Numbered from the stretch's first letter, positions 45,809-57,800 are shown. The stretch: DNA of 64,000 nucleotides from Streptococcus oralis (GCF_016028255.1 NZ_CP065707.1:1379001-1443000), one strand, 5' to 3'. Notes: generated by a model from the sequence alone, not told the origin. Program-made: numbers and translations.

Positions 45809-47365
45809 CTACAACAACAAATCTTTGACTTTTCCAATTTCACTTTTTGGAATCACTAGGTGAATCATATCACCCAGATACATTCTGGTTGAGCCGTTAA
45901 CTGTTTGGCTTTTGCCATTATGTACTTGGGTGGTGATGAGTACGTTATGTGGCAAGTTGAGCTCGTGAACCTGTTTTCCAGCGATCTTATCTGATACAGG
46001 GATTTCAATGAGGGTAACTTCTCCTTCGTCTGTCGCTTCTTCTGGTAGCATTTTTTCTAGCATAGCTTCATAGACTGGAGCACCCTTGAGCAGATCCATG
46101 ACGATGTAGGCGACCAAGGTCACTAAGCCAAGTGGCATGAGGTTGCGAATATCTCCAACCATCTCGGTTACGAGTATCATAGCGGTTAAGGGAGCCTTGG
46201 ATATTGCCCCAAAGTAGCCACTCATTCCTAAAATGACAAATATAGGAAATTGCTCTTGACTGACAAGCCCAAGATTGACACAAATGACACCGACTAGGGC
46301 ACCAAGCAAGGAACCAAGCGCCAGAATGGGAAGGAAAATTCCTCCTGGGAGACCACTTCCATAGCTAATCATGCTCCAAACAAAGCGAATCAGAAAGTAA
46401 GCTAATAAAACCTGAAAACTAAAATCTTGCTCAGTCAAAGAAAGAACGACCTGATTTCCACCACCGAGGATTTGTGGCAAGAAAATCCCGACTGGTATGA
46501 TAAGGATAAAGGCTAGGATTGGATAATAAGCTCTATCCAAATGGATTTTTTGACCAATCCAGTCATAAACTCGACCAACATTAAGTACAGCTTTCTCATA
46601 GAGAAAACCAGAGAGTCCGAGAAAAACTCCCATAAGGAGGTAAATCCAATACTGGTCTAGAGTCATGAGAGGAATGTTGTCTGGCATATCCAGTACGGGT
46701 GTTAAGCCAAATATGAGCAGAGAAACAAAGTTTGCTACGAGACTGGCTGCTAGAGTTGAGACCCAGAAAAAGCGGGAAAAATGGTGATAGACTTCTTCTA
46801 CAACAAAGAGGAGACCTGCAATTGGTGCATTAAAGGCAGCTGCTAAACCTGCAGCAGCTCCACTGGCAATCAGGGAACGTTCCTCTACTGGGCTAGATTT
46901 GAGCCAATTGGCGATGCCTTTACCACCAACTGCTCCAAGTTGAATACTTGGCCCTTCTCGACCTAGCATAAGGCCACTGGCAATAGCAAGAATACCTAGA
47001 ATATATTTTTTCCAAAGGACACTCCACCAGTTGAGAGTCATCAGTCCCTTTAGTTCGGCTTCGACTTGAGGAATTCCTGAACCCTTGATATCTTTTTCTG
47101 ACCGAGTTAATTTCGCACTGAGCCAGCTAACAATTAAATAAAATAGACCAATGATAAAAAGATTGCGCACTAGGTGCGCTTGATTTTGATAGAGTCCTTG
47201 TATCAGGTGGAAGCCTTTTTCGATTGAAAACCGAAAGGATCCGACGATTAGTCCGACGACGAGACCGACAATGACCCCTCGCCCAACTTGGGATAATATG
47301 GTGCTTGAGGCAAAGGCAAATTCCTTCTTGGAGCTGAGTATTTCTGACTGTTCCTCCATAATCAT
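45809..47365 (-). CDS. ClC-family chloride/proton antiporter with TrkA-C domain
   Basis: 518 residues. ClC selectivity motifs are KGSGIPQVEAEL, GREGPSIQLGAVGGKGIA (gating glutamate) and GSGLPGGIFLPILALGS; a glutamate at LFVVEEVYHHFSRF fits a proton-coupled exchanger. The last ~75 residues (EIPVSDKIAGKQVHELNLPH) are a TrkA-C type regulatory domain. Likely role: anion exchange and acid or fluoride-related stress, but the substrate is not proven. It follows rnhB after 9 bases in one transcript with rbgA; GAAGGA lies before the ATG. Confidence 0.93.
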   Translation of the reverse strand: MIMEEQSEILSSKKEFAFASSTILSQVGRGVIVGLVVGLIVGSFRFSIEKGFHLIQGLYQNQAHLVRNLFIIGLFYLIVSWLSAKLTRSEKDIKGSGIPQVEAELKGLMTLNWWSVLWKKYILGILAIASGLMLGREGPSIQLGAVGGKGIANWLKSSPVEERSLIASGAAAGLAAAFNAPIAGLLFVVEEVYHHFSRFFWVSTLAASLVANFVSLLIFGLTPVLDMPDNIPLMTLDQYWIYLLMGVFLGLSGFLYEKAVLNVGRVYDWIGQKIHLDRAYYPILAFILIIPVGIFLPQILGGGNQVVLSLTEQDFSFQVLLAYFLIRFVWSMISYGSGLPGGIFLPILALGSLLGALVGVICVNLGLVSQEQFPIFVILGMSGYFGAISKAPLTAMILVTEMVGDIRNLMPLGLVTLVAYIVMDLLKGAPVYEAMLEKMLPEEATDEGEVTLIEIPVSDKIAGKQVHELNLPHNVLITTQVHNGKSQTVNGSTRMYLGDMIHLVIPKSEIGKVKDLLL

Positions 47366-47374
47366 TCATTCCTT

Positions 47375-48160
47375 CTAACTTAAACTTTCTTTTTCTTCTG
47401 CAACCAATGATTTAACGGGTTCAAAGCTGATTCGGTGAATTGGGGTAACTCCTAGTTTCTTGAGTCCGTCTAGATGTTTAGCTGTTCCATATCCTGCATT
47501 AGCCGTGAAATCATAGCCGGGATATTGATTATCATAGTCCTTCATAATATTATCCCGTGTCACCTTAGCCACTATAGATGCAGCTGCGATGGAGAGGGAG
47601 TTAGCATCTCCTTTGATAATGGAGGTTTGTGAAATTGGTAACTCCAGTTTCATGGCATCTATCAAGAGATGCTCAGGTTGCGGACTGAGCTGGGAGATTG
47701 CTTCCTTCATGGCCAGCTTGGTCGCCTCGTAGATATTGACTTGGTCAATGATGTGATTATCCTTGATACCAATACCTATTGCCAAGGCTTGGTCTTGAAC
47801 GGCTTGATAAATTTCCAGATGTTTCTTTTTAGGGATCTTCTTGCTGTCGTTGAGGCCTCTAATCTTACAATTTTTTGGTAAAATAACGGCTGCAGCGACC
47901 ACAGGACCAGCCAGAGGACCACGGCCGACCTCATCAACACCTGCTATTAAGGTCAATCCTTGTTTATAAAGCTCCTTTTCATAGGAAATCATGGATTCCA
48001 AACGAAGGTTTTCATCCAGTTCTGCCTGAATGGCTTTTTTACGCTTGCTGATTTCCTTTTGAACTCCAGAACGAGTATCTTTTTCGAGTTCTAAAAAAAT
48101 AGGGCTTTCTAAATCCTTGATTGCAGCAAGAAGTTCTTTGATTTCTTTAATCGTCGTCAT
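47375..48160 (-). CDS. rnhB: Ribonuclease HII
   Basis: Cuts RNA in RNA-DNA hybrids and removes single misplaced ribonucleotides. The 261 residues have the catalytic DEG in [20 protein letters not shown], further acids in [10 protein letters not shown] and [11 protein letters not shown], and the [11 protein letters not shown] end. The N-terminal ~70 residues form the helical extension usual in Firmicute RNase HII. It overlaps rbgA by 14 bases, as in pneumococcus. Confidence 0.96.
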   Translation of the reverse strand: MTTIKEIKELLAAIKDLESPIFLELEKDTRSGVQKEISKRKKAIQAELDENLRLESMISYEKELYKQGLTLIAGVDEVGRGPLAGPVVAAAVILPKNCKIRGLNDSKKIPKKKHLEIYQAVQDQALAIGIGIKDNHIIDQVNIYEATKLAMKEAISQLSPQPEHLLIDAMKLELPISQTSIIKGDANSLSIAAASIVAKVTRDNIMKDYDNQYPGYDFTANAGYGTAKHLDGLKKLGVTPIHRISFEPVKSLVAEEKESLS

Positions 48161-48998
48161 CGATGTCGTCCAATGTATCTAAGGTATAGTTACCGAGTTT
48201 TCCATCACGGACTTCCTTGACGAAGAGGCTGTAAAAGCGGTCGTAGTCGTCTCGGAAACCAAGGGCACGTGTCATATCCATGATGATAACAGGTGCTTCT
48301 TCTTCAATTTTCATTTGTTTGAAGCGTTCAGCTAGCTTTTCTGGATAATGTTTTTTGAAATAATTGAGACCAAAAATGGTCACCTCATCCATAGGAAGCA
48401 ACTGGTCTTTGATAGCTCCAGTCAAGGCTAGTTTTAGAGCGACAGTTTCATCTTCGAACTTAGGCCAGAGAATTCCTGGTGTATCCAAGATTTCCAAGTC
48501 TTTATTGGTTTTAAGCCATTGTTGCCCCTTGGTCACACCAGGTTTGTTGCCGACAACTGCGATTTTCTTACCAGCCAAGCGGTTCATCAGAGTTGATTTA
48601 CCAGCGTTTGGAATTCCGATAATCATAGTCCGCAAGGTTTCGATCTTGATACCGCGTTCTTTCTGGCGTGCAATCTTATCAGCCATGAGCTTTTTAGCAG
48701 CATCTGTCACAACTTTCACAGTTACTTGCTCTTTGGAGTTGATAGCCAGAGTTTGAATTCCCTGTGATTCAAAATACTGACGCCATTCTTTGGTCATTGC
48801 CGGGTCTGCTAGGTCCGCCTTGTTCAAAATCAAGAGTTTAGGTTTATCACCCACAATCTTGGTTAACATAGGATTTTGACTAGATAAAGGTAGCCGAGCA
48901 TCCACCAAAATTGTCACAAAATCAACAAACTTAAGATTCTCCTGAACTTGCCGCCGAGCCTTAGACATGTGGCCCGGAAACCATTGAATAGTAGCCAT
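48147..48998 (-). CDS. rbgA: Ribosome biogenesis GTPase RbgA (YlqF)
   Basis: Needed for late assembly of the 50S subunit. The 283 residues show the circularly permuted G-domain order: G4 LILNKADL first, then G1 [14 protein letters not shown] and G3 DTPGILWP. The N terminus [14 protein letters not shown] is the family hallmark. First gene of the rbgA-rnhB-ClC unit. Confidence 0.95.
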   Translation of the reverse strand: MATIQWFPGHMSKARRQVQENLKFVDFVTILVDARLPLSSQNPMLTKIVGDKPKLLILNKADLADPAMTKEWRQYFESQGIQTLAINSKEQVTVKVVTDAAKKLMADKIARQKERGIKIETLRTMIIGIPNAGKSTLMNRLAGKKIAVVGNKPGVTKGQQWLKTNKDLEILDTPGILWPKFEDETVALKLALTGAIKDQLLPMDEVTIFGLNYFKKHYPEKLAERFKQMKIEEEAPVIIMDMTRALGFRDDYDRFYSLFVKEVRDGKLGNYTLDTLDDIDDDD

Positions 48999-49154
48999 AA
49001 TATTTTCCCCTTCCGACTAAAAAAAACGTAGTAAAAACGTTTTCTTTCTTACTACCTATTCTATCATAAATTAGGAACTTTTGCACAGGCTTTGACCACA
49101 ATAAATGACAAATAGTATAGGTACGAAACATCCTTGATGCCAGTCAGGATTTAC

Positions 49155-49183
49155 TTGACTTTTTTTGCCAACAGGTATATACT
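49155..49183 (+). promoter_or_regulatory. Promoter of the PemIK-type operon
   Basis: TTGACT (49155-49160), 17 bases, TATACT (49178-49183). Confidence 0.75.
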
Positions 49184-49193
49184 TAGTGTATAC
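49175..49193 (+). promoter_or_regulatory. Likely autoregulatory operator of the toxin-antitoxin pair
   Basis: GTATATAC TTA GTGTATAC is an inverted repeat with one mismatch that covers the -10. Antitoxins with AbrB-like domains usually bind such a site. Confidence 0.6.
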
Positions 49194-49213
49194 AATTTCG
49201 TGGAGGTAGAGCG

Positions 49214-49429
49214 ATGAATATAGTAAAGACTCGGAAAGTGGGGAATTCGCTCACTGTGACCATTCCTAAAAATTTGGGGATGACAGAAGGTCAAGAAATG
49301 GTCGTCTACAAAGGGATTGACGGAGTCATTGTCTTAGCTCCAAAACTAAAAGATCCTTTTGATGGGATTACTGATTTGAGAATGACAAATGATTTTGAAG
49401 GGGTAAGGTCACTTGATAACGAAATCTGA
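49214..49429 (+). CDS. pemI: Antitoxin, MazE/PemI type (AbrB-like)
   Basis: 71 residues. VKTRKVGNSLTVTIPKNLGM (residues 4-23) is the swapped-hairpin AbrB/MazE DNA-binding domain. The acidic tail (KDPFDGITDLRMTNDFEGVR) would wrap the toxin. GTGGAGG precedes the ATG. It binds its partner and represses the operon. It overlaps the toxin gene by 17 bases. Confidence 0.85.
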   Translation: MNIVKTRKVGNSLTVTIPKNLGMTEGQEMVVYKGIDGVIVLAPKLKDPFDGITDLRMTNDFEGVRSLDNEI

Positions 49430-49769
49430 CTATATTCCTGAAAAGCAGGATATCATTTGGATGGATTTTGATCCATCAGTCGGTCGAGAAATTCAGAAAA
49501 GGCGACCTGCCTTGGTAGTTTCTAGGAGAGAATATGCCTTGCAAACTGGTTTTGTGGCTGTCTGTCCCATCACTCATGGCCAACAACGTTTGGCAGAAAA
49601 AGGTTTGCTCGTTCCTGTCTCGTCGGACAAGGTAGATGGCGCTGTCAATCCATTTCAACTCTATACCTTTGATTTTCGGATGCGTAATGCTCAAAAAATA
49701 ACAAGAATGGACACACAATGTTTTCAGAAAGTCGTCCAACTTTACCAGTACATCTTTGGAGATACTTAA
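49413..49769 (+). CDS. pemK: Toxin, MazF/PemK type endoribonuclease
   Basis: 118 residues from TTG 49413, inside the end of the antitoxin gene with AAGG upstream. The MazF/PemK fold is seen in DIIWMDFDPSVGREIQKRRP, ALVVSRREYALQTGFVAVCP and the later VDGAVNPFQLYTFDFRMRNA. Such toxins cut mRNA at short sequences when the antitoxin decays. The pair is on the plus strand in a region where nearly all genes are on the minus strand, fitting later acquisition. A shared terminator follows. Confidence 0.9.
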   Translation: MITKSDYIPEKQDIIWMDFDPSVGREIQKRRPALVVSRREYALQTGFVAVCPITHGQQRLAEKGLLVPVSSDKVDGAVNPFQLYTFDFRMRNAQKITRMDTQCFQKVVQLYQYIFGDT

Positions 49770-49802
49770 ATCCTACCATGCATAGACAAGGTAGGATTTT
49801 TT
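49768..49802. terminator. Bidirectional terminator
   Basis: AAATCCTACC (49768-49777) pairs with GGTAGGATTT (49790-49799). It serves pemK and the convergent 392-residue gene. Confidence 0.85.
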
Positions 49803-50981
49803 CTATATGAGCAACCTATCTAAAAACGGATGAAGACAATTGAGGAGAATCCCTCTAGTCCAACTTTCTTGTGCAGATGATAGATGTTCTGCCTGAAGGC
49901 ATTCTTTTAAAAATTCAGCAGCTTGTTCTGGTGCAATTTCAAACTCAAAGGCTTTCATCTTGTAGAAAAAATCGATGAGATGCTCAGATAAGTAATCATC
50001 TGAAAAGGGTACTTCTCCACTTTTTCGATATTCTAATAGAAGCCGAGAAAATCTGGCTTTTTCATCAGGCAAATCACGAAAATAGGAATTAAGAAGCCAA
50101 GTCTGCTTCTGCTTTCGTTCAATAGGATCTTGCTTTGCAATTCGCTGATCCTTTTCCAACTCCTTTTGGTTTTGTTTAGTCTTGATAGCCCGTTCCTCTC
50201 TATTTTTTCCAAAGAGGATTTTCTCCCATTTTCGTTCTTCTTGGGTGAGAGTTTCTGTAAAGCCAAAGTAATCTTGATAGGCTCGTTCTGCAGGTTCCAT
50301 GGCAAGAATGAGATTGTCAGCGTATTGCTTTGCGATTTTATCTCTTTTCTTACGTTCTTTCTCTGCTTGAATTCGTAAATGCTGCTCGTAGTCAATTTTC
50401 TCCTTGCCTAGTTTGACAAGGTAGAGTTGGTCATCGGTCTTACCAAGTAGAAAAGGTTTGATACACTTTTCCAGCACTTCTTCCATACGAGCCTTCTTCT
50501 TTGGCTCTGCCTTGGTCCAACTTCCGCCTTGAAAGACCTCTAGGAAGAGCTGATAGTCTCTCTCAGGCGCGAATTGATTGCCACGATTGGCTTTGAAAAC
50601 ACCTTTCTCCCAAAACCATTTTAGAAGTCGTTCGTCAAAATCGCTTTTATTAACCTTGATTTTTTCCTTTTTCTGAGCCTTTCTAGTTAGGTTTTCAACT
50701 TTTCTGAGTAGTTTTTCTTCCTCTTCTAGTTGCTGGTCGAGGCTAATACGATGAAAATGGCGAACACAGTCGCTTCCGATAGGAAAGAGACGTTGGCCTG
50801 TAACTCCGTTAAAGAGTTCGTAGGCGTATTTTATGGCGTTCCCGCAGACACAGTTACTACGGCCAATGCCATTAAAAATCAAGGAAACTTCATTCCATTC
50901 CTTGGTTGCCTGATCCCAAGTATCGGCTTTTGAAGCCTGTAAAACCGCATCGTGCAGGGATTTTCTAACTGGAAGTGTCAC
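49803..50981 (-). CDS. Unknown 392-residue protein with N-terminal zinc-ribbon-like part and coiled coil
   Basis: Residues about 35-75 contain SNCVCGNAIKYAYELFN and FPIGSDCVRHFHRI, a three-cysteine plus histidine pattern like a small zinc-binding module seen in some phage-like proteins. About 85-110 and 200-300 are strongly charged helices (LEEEEKLLRKVENLTRKAQK; RKKRDKIAKQYADNLILAME). No catalytic motif is visible. No membrane segment. It is preceded by a BOX element. A DNA- or RNA-binding role is possible but not shown. Confidence 0.7.
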   Translation of the reverse strand: MTLPVRKSLHDAVLQASKADTWDQATKEWNEVSLIFNGIGRSNCVCGNAIKYAYELFNGVTGQRLFPIGSDCVRHFHRISLDQQLEEEEKLLRKVENLTRKAQKKEKIKVNKSDFDERLLKWFWEKGVFKANRGNQFAPERDYQLFLEVFQGGSWTKAEPKKKARMEEVLEKCIKPFLLGKTDDQLYLVKLGKEKIDYEQHLRIQAEKERKKRDKIAKQYADNLILAMEPAERAYQDYFGFTETLTQEERKWEKILFGKNREERAIKTKQNQKELEKDQRIAKQDPIERKQKQTWLLNSYFRDLPDEKARFSRLLLEYRKSGEVPFSDDYLSEHLIDFFYKMKAFEFEIAPEQAAEFLKECLQAEHLSSAQESWTRGILLNCLHPFLDRLLI

Positions 50982-50995
50982 GAGGTCTCCTTTCT

Positions 50996-51148
50996 AATAC
51001 TCAATGAAAATCAAAGAGCAAACTAGGAATCTAGCCGCAGGTTGCTCAAAACACAGTTTTGAGGTTGTGGATAGAACTGACGAAGTCAGTCACATATCTA
51101 CGGCAAGGTGAAGCTGACGTGGTTTGAATTTGATTTTCGAAGAGTATA
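50996..51148 (-). repeat. BOX element (boxA-boxB-boxC)
   Basis: On the minus strand it opens with TATACTCTTCGAAAATCAAA, contains ACCACGTCAGC, CTTGCCGTAGATATGTG, the hairpin TGACTTCGTCA, AACCTCAAAAC/GTTTTGAG and ends with CTTTGATTTTCATTGAGTAT. This is the classical pneumococcal BOX repeat, about 153 bases with a single boxB. BOX elements are transcribed palindromic repeats typical of mitis-group streptococci. It lies between rexA and the 392-residue gene, starting 3 bases past the rexA stop. Confidence 0.93.
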
Positions 51149-51150
51149 AA

Positions 51151-54100
51151 TTATACTTTTATAACTTGAACCTCATCTTTGCCGAGCAAAATCAAGTATT
51201 TTTCAATGTTTTCAATCGAATAGGCTCGTGATAAGGCCTCACCGTATAGGGCTAACTGGCCACGATAGCGGTCTATGAGTTGGCTTGGTTCATCATAACG
51301 GTCTGTCTTATAGTCGAAAAGAATAATTCTGTCCTCGTAAAGTAGATAGCCGTCCAAGATCCCACGAACAACAAGGTCTTCCTGACTTTTTTGGTCCCGC
51401 TTGAGCATAGAAAAAGGTTGCTCGCGGTAGAGATGGCCGGTATTAGCGAGAATTTCCTGACCAAGTGCTGTGTCAAAGAATGCGAGAATTTTAGAAAGAT
51501 TGATCTTGTCTCTGACAACTTGGCTAGTTTGAACTTGTTTGAGAGTTTCTGTCAGGCTAGCAAGCGTTGGTCGCTGGCTGAGGTCAATTCTCTGCATGAG
51601 TTCGTGGGTTGCACTACCAATCTCAGCTCCAGTTACCTTTTCTTTAGTTGAAAAATCTGGTAAATCAAAGCAGATTTTCTTCTCAGTTGATTGAGTTTGA
51701 CCAGCAATTTGTACCCCTTCCATATCCATAACGGGTTCGTAGAATTTCTTGATTTGACTTGGGGTTTGAACACTTGGTAGTTCAATGGCTTCACGGTGAA
51801 GAGTATTATAAACTTCCACCTCTTTCAGCATTTCCAAAGCTTCTTTGATGGTCTCTGACTGACGGTTGCTTGATTGAGAGCTATCTTGTAGAGGACTCTT
51901 GTTTTCCAACTCTCCGATAGCTTCTCTAGTCAACTGGTCTTCACCAATAAAACGATAGCTAAAGTTGAGATTGTCCTTGGCAAATACTTTACTGATAGCC
52001 CAGATCCAATCTTGGAAATTTCTTGCTTGCAGTCTGGTATTGCCATCTAATTTTCCATTGTTTGCTGCTGGGTATTCCTTGGCTTCTAGCTTTTCACGAG
52101 ACCCTTTACCGACAAGATAAAGTTTTCTCTCCGCCCTCGTCATGGCAACATACAGCAGACGCATCTGCTCTGAATAGCTAGCCAGTTGCAATTCTTCTTC
52201 ATTCTGGGTATAGGTAAGGCTGGGAATGGAGAGTTTGATGGTTTTAGGATAGTGTGCTTCCACTGCTCCTGTTTCCACTTTGGCAATGTATTTGATACCA
52301 AGCCCATTTTGACGACCGAGAATAACTTCTGACATCGAGTCTTGCTTGTTGAAGTCCTGATCCATGTTGAGGATAAAGACGTAAGGAAATTCCAATCCTT
52401 TGCTCTTGTGAATGGTCATAAGTTCCACGGCATCTTTAGGCGGTGCGACGGCTACGCTTGCGAGGTCATGCTGGGCTTCTAGGACTTGGTCAATCATACG
52501 GATAAAACGAGACAAGCCCTTGAAATTACTCTTTTCAAACTGGTCAGCTCGTAGAGCTAGGGCATAGAGATTGGCCTGTCTAGCTGGACCGTTTGGCAGG
52601 GCTCCAACATAGTCATAGTAAAAACGATCGTTGTAAATCTTCCAAATCAAGTCATAGAGAGAGTGGGTTTTGGCATACAAGCGCCAAGAATCCAAGATAT
52701 CCATGAATTGATTTAATTTTTCTGCTAGATCTGTGTGAATTAACTCTTTCTGGCTAGCTGCTTGTTTTTGAGCATTGACCAGTTTCTCATAGAGATTCTC
52801 TTGAACCTTATCTTCTATTTTCTGAAGGGACAAGCGTGCCAACTCGTCCTCATCAAAACCAAACATAGGAGACTTCATAAGTGCTACCAAGGCATAGTCT
52901 TGCAGGGGATTGTGAATGACGCGCAGGGTGTCCAGCATGACTTGCACTTCTAAAGATTGGAGATAGTTGTTTTGCTCACCGTCGATTTTAACAGGAATCC
53001 CGTACTCAGACAGGGCAAGTAGAATCTGATCATTACGACTGCGACTGGAAGTCAAAAGGGCAATTTCTTTGAAGGCAACACCTTTTTCCTGATGGAGCTT
53101 CAAGATTTCCTTGATAACTAGGCGCATTTCTCCTGTGAGTTTCGTGTCTGCATCACTTTCTTCTTCCTCTTGCCCACTATCGTTCTTGTCGTAGAGGAGA
53201 AATTCTGCCTTGTTGTCTGGATTGGGAGTCAGTTTGGTATTGGCAAAAACAAGCTGGTGCATGCTGTCATAGTTGATTTCGCCGACCTCTTGGTCCATAA
53301 GGCGTGCAAAAACATCATTGGTTGCTGACAGCACTTCTGAACTACTACGGAAATTTTCCTTGAGCAAAATCAGTTTTCCTTCTTGAGGATTTTGCGCATA
53401 GCGTTGAAATTTTTCATTGAAAATCTGCGGGTCTGCCTGACGGAATCGGTAGATGGACTGCTTGATATCTCCCACCATAAAGCGATTGTGACCATTCGAC
53501 AGCAATTCCAGCATCCGTTCTTGAATGTGGTTGGTATCCTGATACTCATCGACCATGACTTCGTGGAAGCGTTCCTGATAAGCCTCACGAACTTGCGGGA
53601 AATTCTCTAAAATCTCAATGGTATAATGGCTGATATCAGCGAATTCAAAGGCATTTTCCTGGCGTTTACGTTCTCGATATGCCTCTACAAAATCACTCAT
53701 AAAGGTTTGGAAGGTTTTAGCTAGCTCCCAGGTGTCTTCATGATAACGCTCTTGGTAGTCGAGAATGGTTATCTGGTCTGCTAGTCTTCCTAGTTTAACA
53801 AACTGGGCCTTTCTTTCTTCGTTGTAGGCATCAGCCAGTGGCTTCAATTCGGCCTTACGACTGGAGTTAGCTAGAGCCCGACCGTTTTTCTCTTTCGAGA
53901 TGGCGACAACACGCGCAAGCACTGCTTGATAAGCCTGACTATCGGACTCTTGATTTAAGGAGCCAATTTCATCCAGAACCAACTGCACATTTTCTAAATA
54001 GGCAGCTTTGGGAAACTCCTTGGCATCGTTATCCAGATGATAACGGAAGAAACTTTCCAAGTCCCAAAGCGCCTGCTTGATTTGCTCAGTTAGTTTCTCT

Positions 54101-54804
54101 TTCTCATTTGTAAAGTCAGCTTTTTCAAACCCTTTGAGAAAAGACTCGTTCAGCCATTTTTTGGGACTGCTAGTGGATTGGAGAAAATCATAGATTTTGT
54201 AGACTTGCTGGCGTAGACCTCGTTCATCCTTACCTCGCCCAGCAAAGTTCTTTACCAAGCTACCAAATTTCTCTTTATTTTCACCTTGGTAATGGTCTTC
54301 AAAAACCTGATGAAAAACTTCGTTCTTTAAGAGTAACTGTTCACTTTCATTTTGCAGAATACGGAAGTTTGGTGCGATATCAATCAGATAGCCATGTTTG
54401 CCAAGGAATTTTTGTGTGAAAGAGTCCATGGTTCCGATGGTAGCGTTTGGTAGATCTGCCAATTGACGTCCCAAGTGTTGTTTGAGATCGACATCGTTAC
54501 TTTCTTGAATTTGTTGGCTGATTTTTTTCTCCAAACGTTCCTTGAGTTCTGTAGCAGCCTTGACGGTAAAGGTCGAGATAAAGAGTTGGCTGATTTCCAC
54601 GCCACGTGTTAATTGGTCCAGAATACGCTCTGCCATAACAAATGTTTTCCCAGAACCAGCAGACGCTGAAACAAGGATATTTTGCCCTGCCGTATAAATG
54701 GCTTCGATTTGCTCGGCGGTTTTCTTCTGTTCCTTGCTTGAACTCGCTTCTGCTTCTTGCAGTTTTTGAATCTCTTCCTCAGTTAAAAAGGAAATGGGCT
54801 TCAT
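51151..54804 (-). CDS. rexA: ATP-dependent helicase/nuclease subunit A (RexA/AddA)
   Basis: Motor and nuclease of the RexAB end-processing complex, which unwinds and trims double-strand breaks up to Chi for RecA repair. The 1217 residues have Walker [21 protein letters not shown], UvrD-type [28 protein letters not shown] and [11 protein letters not shown], and the C-terminal RecB-type nuclease with [20 protein letters not shown]. Start overlaps the rexB stop by 4 bases (ATGA). Confidence 0.97.
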   Translation of the reverse strand: MKPISFLTEEEIQKLQEAEASSSKEQKKTAEQIEAIYTAGQNILVSASAGSGKTFVMAERILDQLTRGVEISQLFISTFTVKAATELKERLEKKISQQIQESNDVDLKQHLGRQLADLPNATIGTMDSFTQKFLGKHGYLIDIAPNFRILQNESEQLLLKNEVFHQVFEDHYQGENKEKFGSLVKNFAGRGKDERGLRQQVYKIYDFLQSTSSPKKWLNESFLKGFEKADFTNEKEKLTEQIKQALWDLESFFRYHLDNDAKEFPKAAYLENVQLVLDEIGSLNQESDSQAYQAVLARVVAISKEKNGRALANSSRKAELKPLADAYNEERKAQFVKLGRLADQITILDYQERYHEDTWELAKTFQTFMSDFVEAYRERKRQENAFEFADISHYTIEILENFPQVREAYQERFHEVMVDEYQDTNHIQERMLELLSNGHNRFMVGDIKQSIYRFRQADPQIFNEKFQRYAQNPQEGKLILLKENFRSSSEVLSATNDVFARLMDQEVGEINYDSMHQLVFANTKLTPNPDNKAEFLLYDKNDSGQEEEESDADTKLTGEMRLVIKEILKLHQEKGVAFKEIALLTSSRSRNDQILLALSEYGIPVKIDGEQNNYLQSLEVQVMLDTLRVIHNPLQDYALVALMKSPMFGFDEDELARLSLQKIEDKVQENLYEKLVNAQKQAASQKELIHTDLAEKLNQFMDILDSWRLYAKTHSLYDLIWKIYNDRFYYDYVGALPNGPARQANLYALALRADQFEKSNFKGLSRFIRMIDQVLEAQHDLASVAVAPPKDAVELMTIHKSKGLEFPYVFILNMDQDFNKQDSMSEVILGRQNGLGIKYIAKVETGAVEAHYPKTIKLSIPSLTYTQNEEELQLASYSEQMRLLYVAMTRAERKLYLVGKGSREKLEAKEYPAANNGKLDGNTRLQARNFQDWIWAISKVFAKDNLNFSYRFIGEDQLTREAIGELENKSPLQDSSQSSNRQSETIKEALEMLKEVEVYNTLHREAIELPSVQTPSQIKKFYEPVMDMEGVQIAGQTQSTEKKICFDLPDFSTKEKVTGAEIGSATHELMQRIDLSQRPTLASLTETLKQVQTSQVVRDKINLSKILAFFDTALGQEILANTGHLYREQPFSMLKRDQKSQEDLVVRGILDGYLLYEDRIILFDYKTDRYDEPSQLIDRYRGQLALYGEALSRAYSIENIEKYLILLGKDEVQVIKV

Positions 54805-57800
54805 CGATTCAACTCCTCTCTCATTTTCTCAAACCAAGCTTGCTTGAGTTTTTCTCCGACCAGACGCTTGCCGTCAGACAACTCTAATTTCTCAAGGAAA
54901 CGGGCTTGTCCCAAGTGGTAATTGGCTTCAAAACCAGTGATGGCTTGGTGTTGCTGAACGTACGGGGCAATACTTCTGCCATTTTCTGTATAGGGATTGA
55001 TGGCGAACTGGCCCTTTAAGATTTTCTCAGCTGCCTTCTTGTACAGATGGGCATTATATTCTAGTAAGAGCTGGAACTCCTCATCTGTCAGCTGATTGGC
55101 CTTGTTTTTGTTGTAAAATTCGCCCAAATGACTGCTTTCTTTTTCTAAAAAGAGCCCCTGGTATTTCATAGACTTGCTGGCTTCTGCTACTGCTCCAGCC
55201 AAACTTTTAACAGCTAATAAAGATTGGACAGGCTCAGCCATTTCCAAGTACATGGCACCGAAAAGGTTCTGCTCCCCCTCTCTTTTTAGGGCAGCAAGAT
55301 AGGTTGGCAGCTGGGAATTAAGGCCATTAAAGAAATTCGGAAACTGGAACTGAGTTAAACTAGACTTGTAGTCTACCACTCCTAACGCTCCATCAGCTTT
55401 CAGGCGGTCAATGCGGTCAACCTTGCCTCGCACATGGACACTGCGACCATTATCCAATTGAATAAAGGCCTGATCTTTACCACCAAATGTTGCTTCCTCT
55501 TGGATGGTTTCAATGGCTGGATTATGACGAAGGATGTGACCAGTTGTCCGAGCCACATCAAGCAGAACTTCCTTGGTAAACTGGGCTTCCAAACTTTCTT
55601 GATAAATAGCTTCAAATTCGCGTTCTTGACTAGTTTCCTTGATGGCTTGTTCCAAACGCTGGTCAAACGGATTTTCAGCAGGTAGTTTCAAGGCATGTTC
55701 AAAAATACGGTGCAAGAAATTCCCGTGACTGCGAGCATCAGGACGTAGGCGCAATTCTTCCTGCAAACCTAAGACATAACGGAGGAAATAACTGTATTCA
55801 TTGCGGTAAAACTCCGTTAAACCAGAGGTAGACAGGTAAAACTCCTTGTCAGCTGGATAAAGTGCCTGCAAGGTCTCTTTCTCTAATGGCTTGCTACTTG
55901 GGCTAGTTGGGAGTGCTGGATTTGTAAGACCTTTTTGGTTAAGTTTTTTCCCCATCACACGCGCCAGAACCTTGACAAAGGTCAAATCTTGCTCAGTATT
56001 ACTTGTCTCGCCCTGCTGATGATAGGCAACCAGACTAGACAAAAGACTGTGATATGAACCCATATCATCCTTAGATAGACTTTTTTGATGAATCTTCTTC
56101 TCTATCCGATTAAAGCCAAAACTCACCAGTTCCTGAAGATAGGCCGATTCCTTGCTCTCATTTTCATTGAGGAGACTTGGAGCGGATAACACCAACTGCT
56201 TGCGGGCAGCATTGACTAAGGAAAGCATGGTATAGCGATTTTTCTTGAGATTTTCACTACTTGCAATCAGTAATTGCGCTCCCTCTTCAGTCGCTTGGTT
56301 TAGGCTTTGTTTTTCTTCGTCTGTTAACAGACTGGTGTTTTGCGCAATTTTTGGTAAATTGTCCTGAGTCAGTCCGATGGCATAGACAAAGTCAGCGGTC
56401 AGAGGGGTAATCAAATCATAACTCTGCACCAGAACAGTATCAACAGTTGCTGGAATGGTACGATACTGGGATAAGCTCATTCCAGAATGGAGCAAGGCTA
56501 GGAAATCCTCTAGACTAACTTGTGAACCTGCAAAAACGGTCGCAAATTGTTCTAAAACATGACAGAAAGCCTTCCAAACTTCGGCTTGCCTTTCCTGTTC
56601 ATAAGCCTCCATAGTAGATGTTAAACCATGCATCTGCTTGCTTAAAGCAGTATTTTTTAGAAAAATACCCCACTTTTGCAAGAGATTTTCAGCCTTTTGT
56701 TTTCGACTGGCAAATAAGGTTTCAAGTGGCGCTAAAACTCGCAGACGAATAGCATTCAAACCTTTCAAATCAAATTTACCATGGTGGGATTTGGTAAAGG
56801 TCTGCTGAAAAGATGGCAAGCTATTGATGCCAAGATAGCGGAGATATTGCTCAAAAGCATCAATATCAGCCTGACTAAGGTCAGAATACAGACCTGTTCT
56901 GAGAAGATTAATCAAGTCCTCCTGACGGAAACGGTAACGTTTCAAACGCAAAATAGACTCCACATACTGAGTCAAGGGATGATGAGCCATGGATTCACTT
57001 CTACCAAGATAGAAAGGAATCTGGTACTGGTCAAAAATAGTTTTCAGTGATAGCTGGTAAGATGCCACATCACCCAGCAAAATACGGAAATTCTTGTAAC
57101 TCAGTTCTGGATGGTCATGTAATTTCTGACGAATGCTACGGGCTACCAATTCCAATTCTTCCTTTTGCGTCAAACAAGACCAGATTTGCAGATTTTCACG
57201 GTCCTTCTCATCAACATCTAAAGCGAGTTCTGAAAAGTCATAAGAAGACTCCAGCAAACGAGAAGCCTTGTCAAAACTATCCATTTTCTCATGAGTCTGA
57301 GAACGATCCTGAGCAGGTGTTTGGTATTTTGCCCCCAAATGATGAAGAAATTCCACACTGGCTTGGTAGAGATTCCCTTCAGTGAACGGACTGCTATAGG
57401 CTTTCTTGCTTGCATAGGCCCCAATAACAATCTCGGCACCTTTGCGATGGAGTAGATCCACTACACGCTCTTCCTCGGCAGAAAAACGGGTAAATCCATC
57501 AATAACCAAGGCAATCTGACTAAAATCACTACTTACCTTATCATTCTCAATAGCCTCAATCAAATGGGACAACTGACTTCCCTGAGCCAACTGGCTTTGA
57601 TTGAGATAAGCAGTTACTTTCTCAAAAATCAAGAGTAAATCTGCTCGTTTATCCTCATCAGTCAAACTTTCCAAGTCCAAAAAACTCATCTGAGCAGTCA
57701 TCATCTCATGATAAAGTTCAATCAACTGCTGGATAAACTGAGGATCTTGTTTAATCGCACCATAAACTCGCAACTCTTTAGGATCTAGTTCTGCAAGACA

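Noticed and set aside
48364..48756. 130-residue plus-strand frame inside rbgA
   Set aside because: Shadow frame within the conserved GTPase domain.
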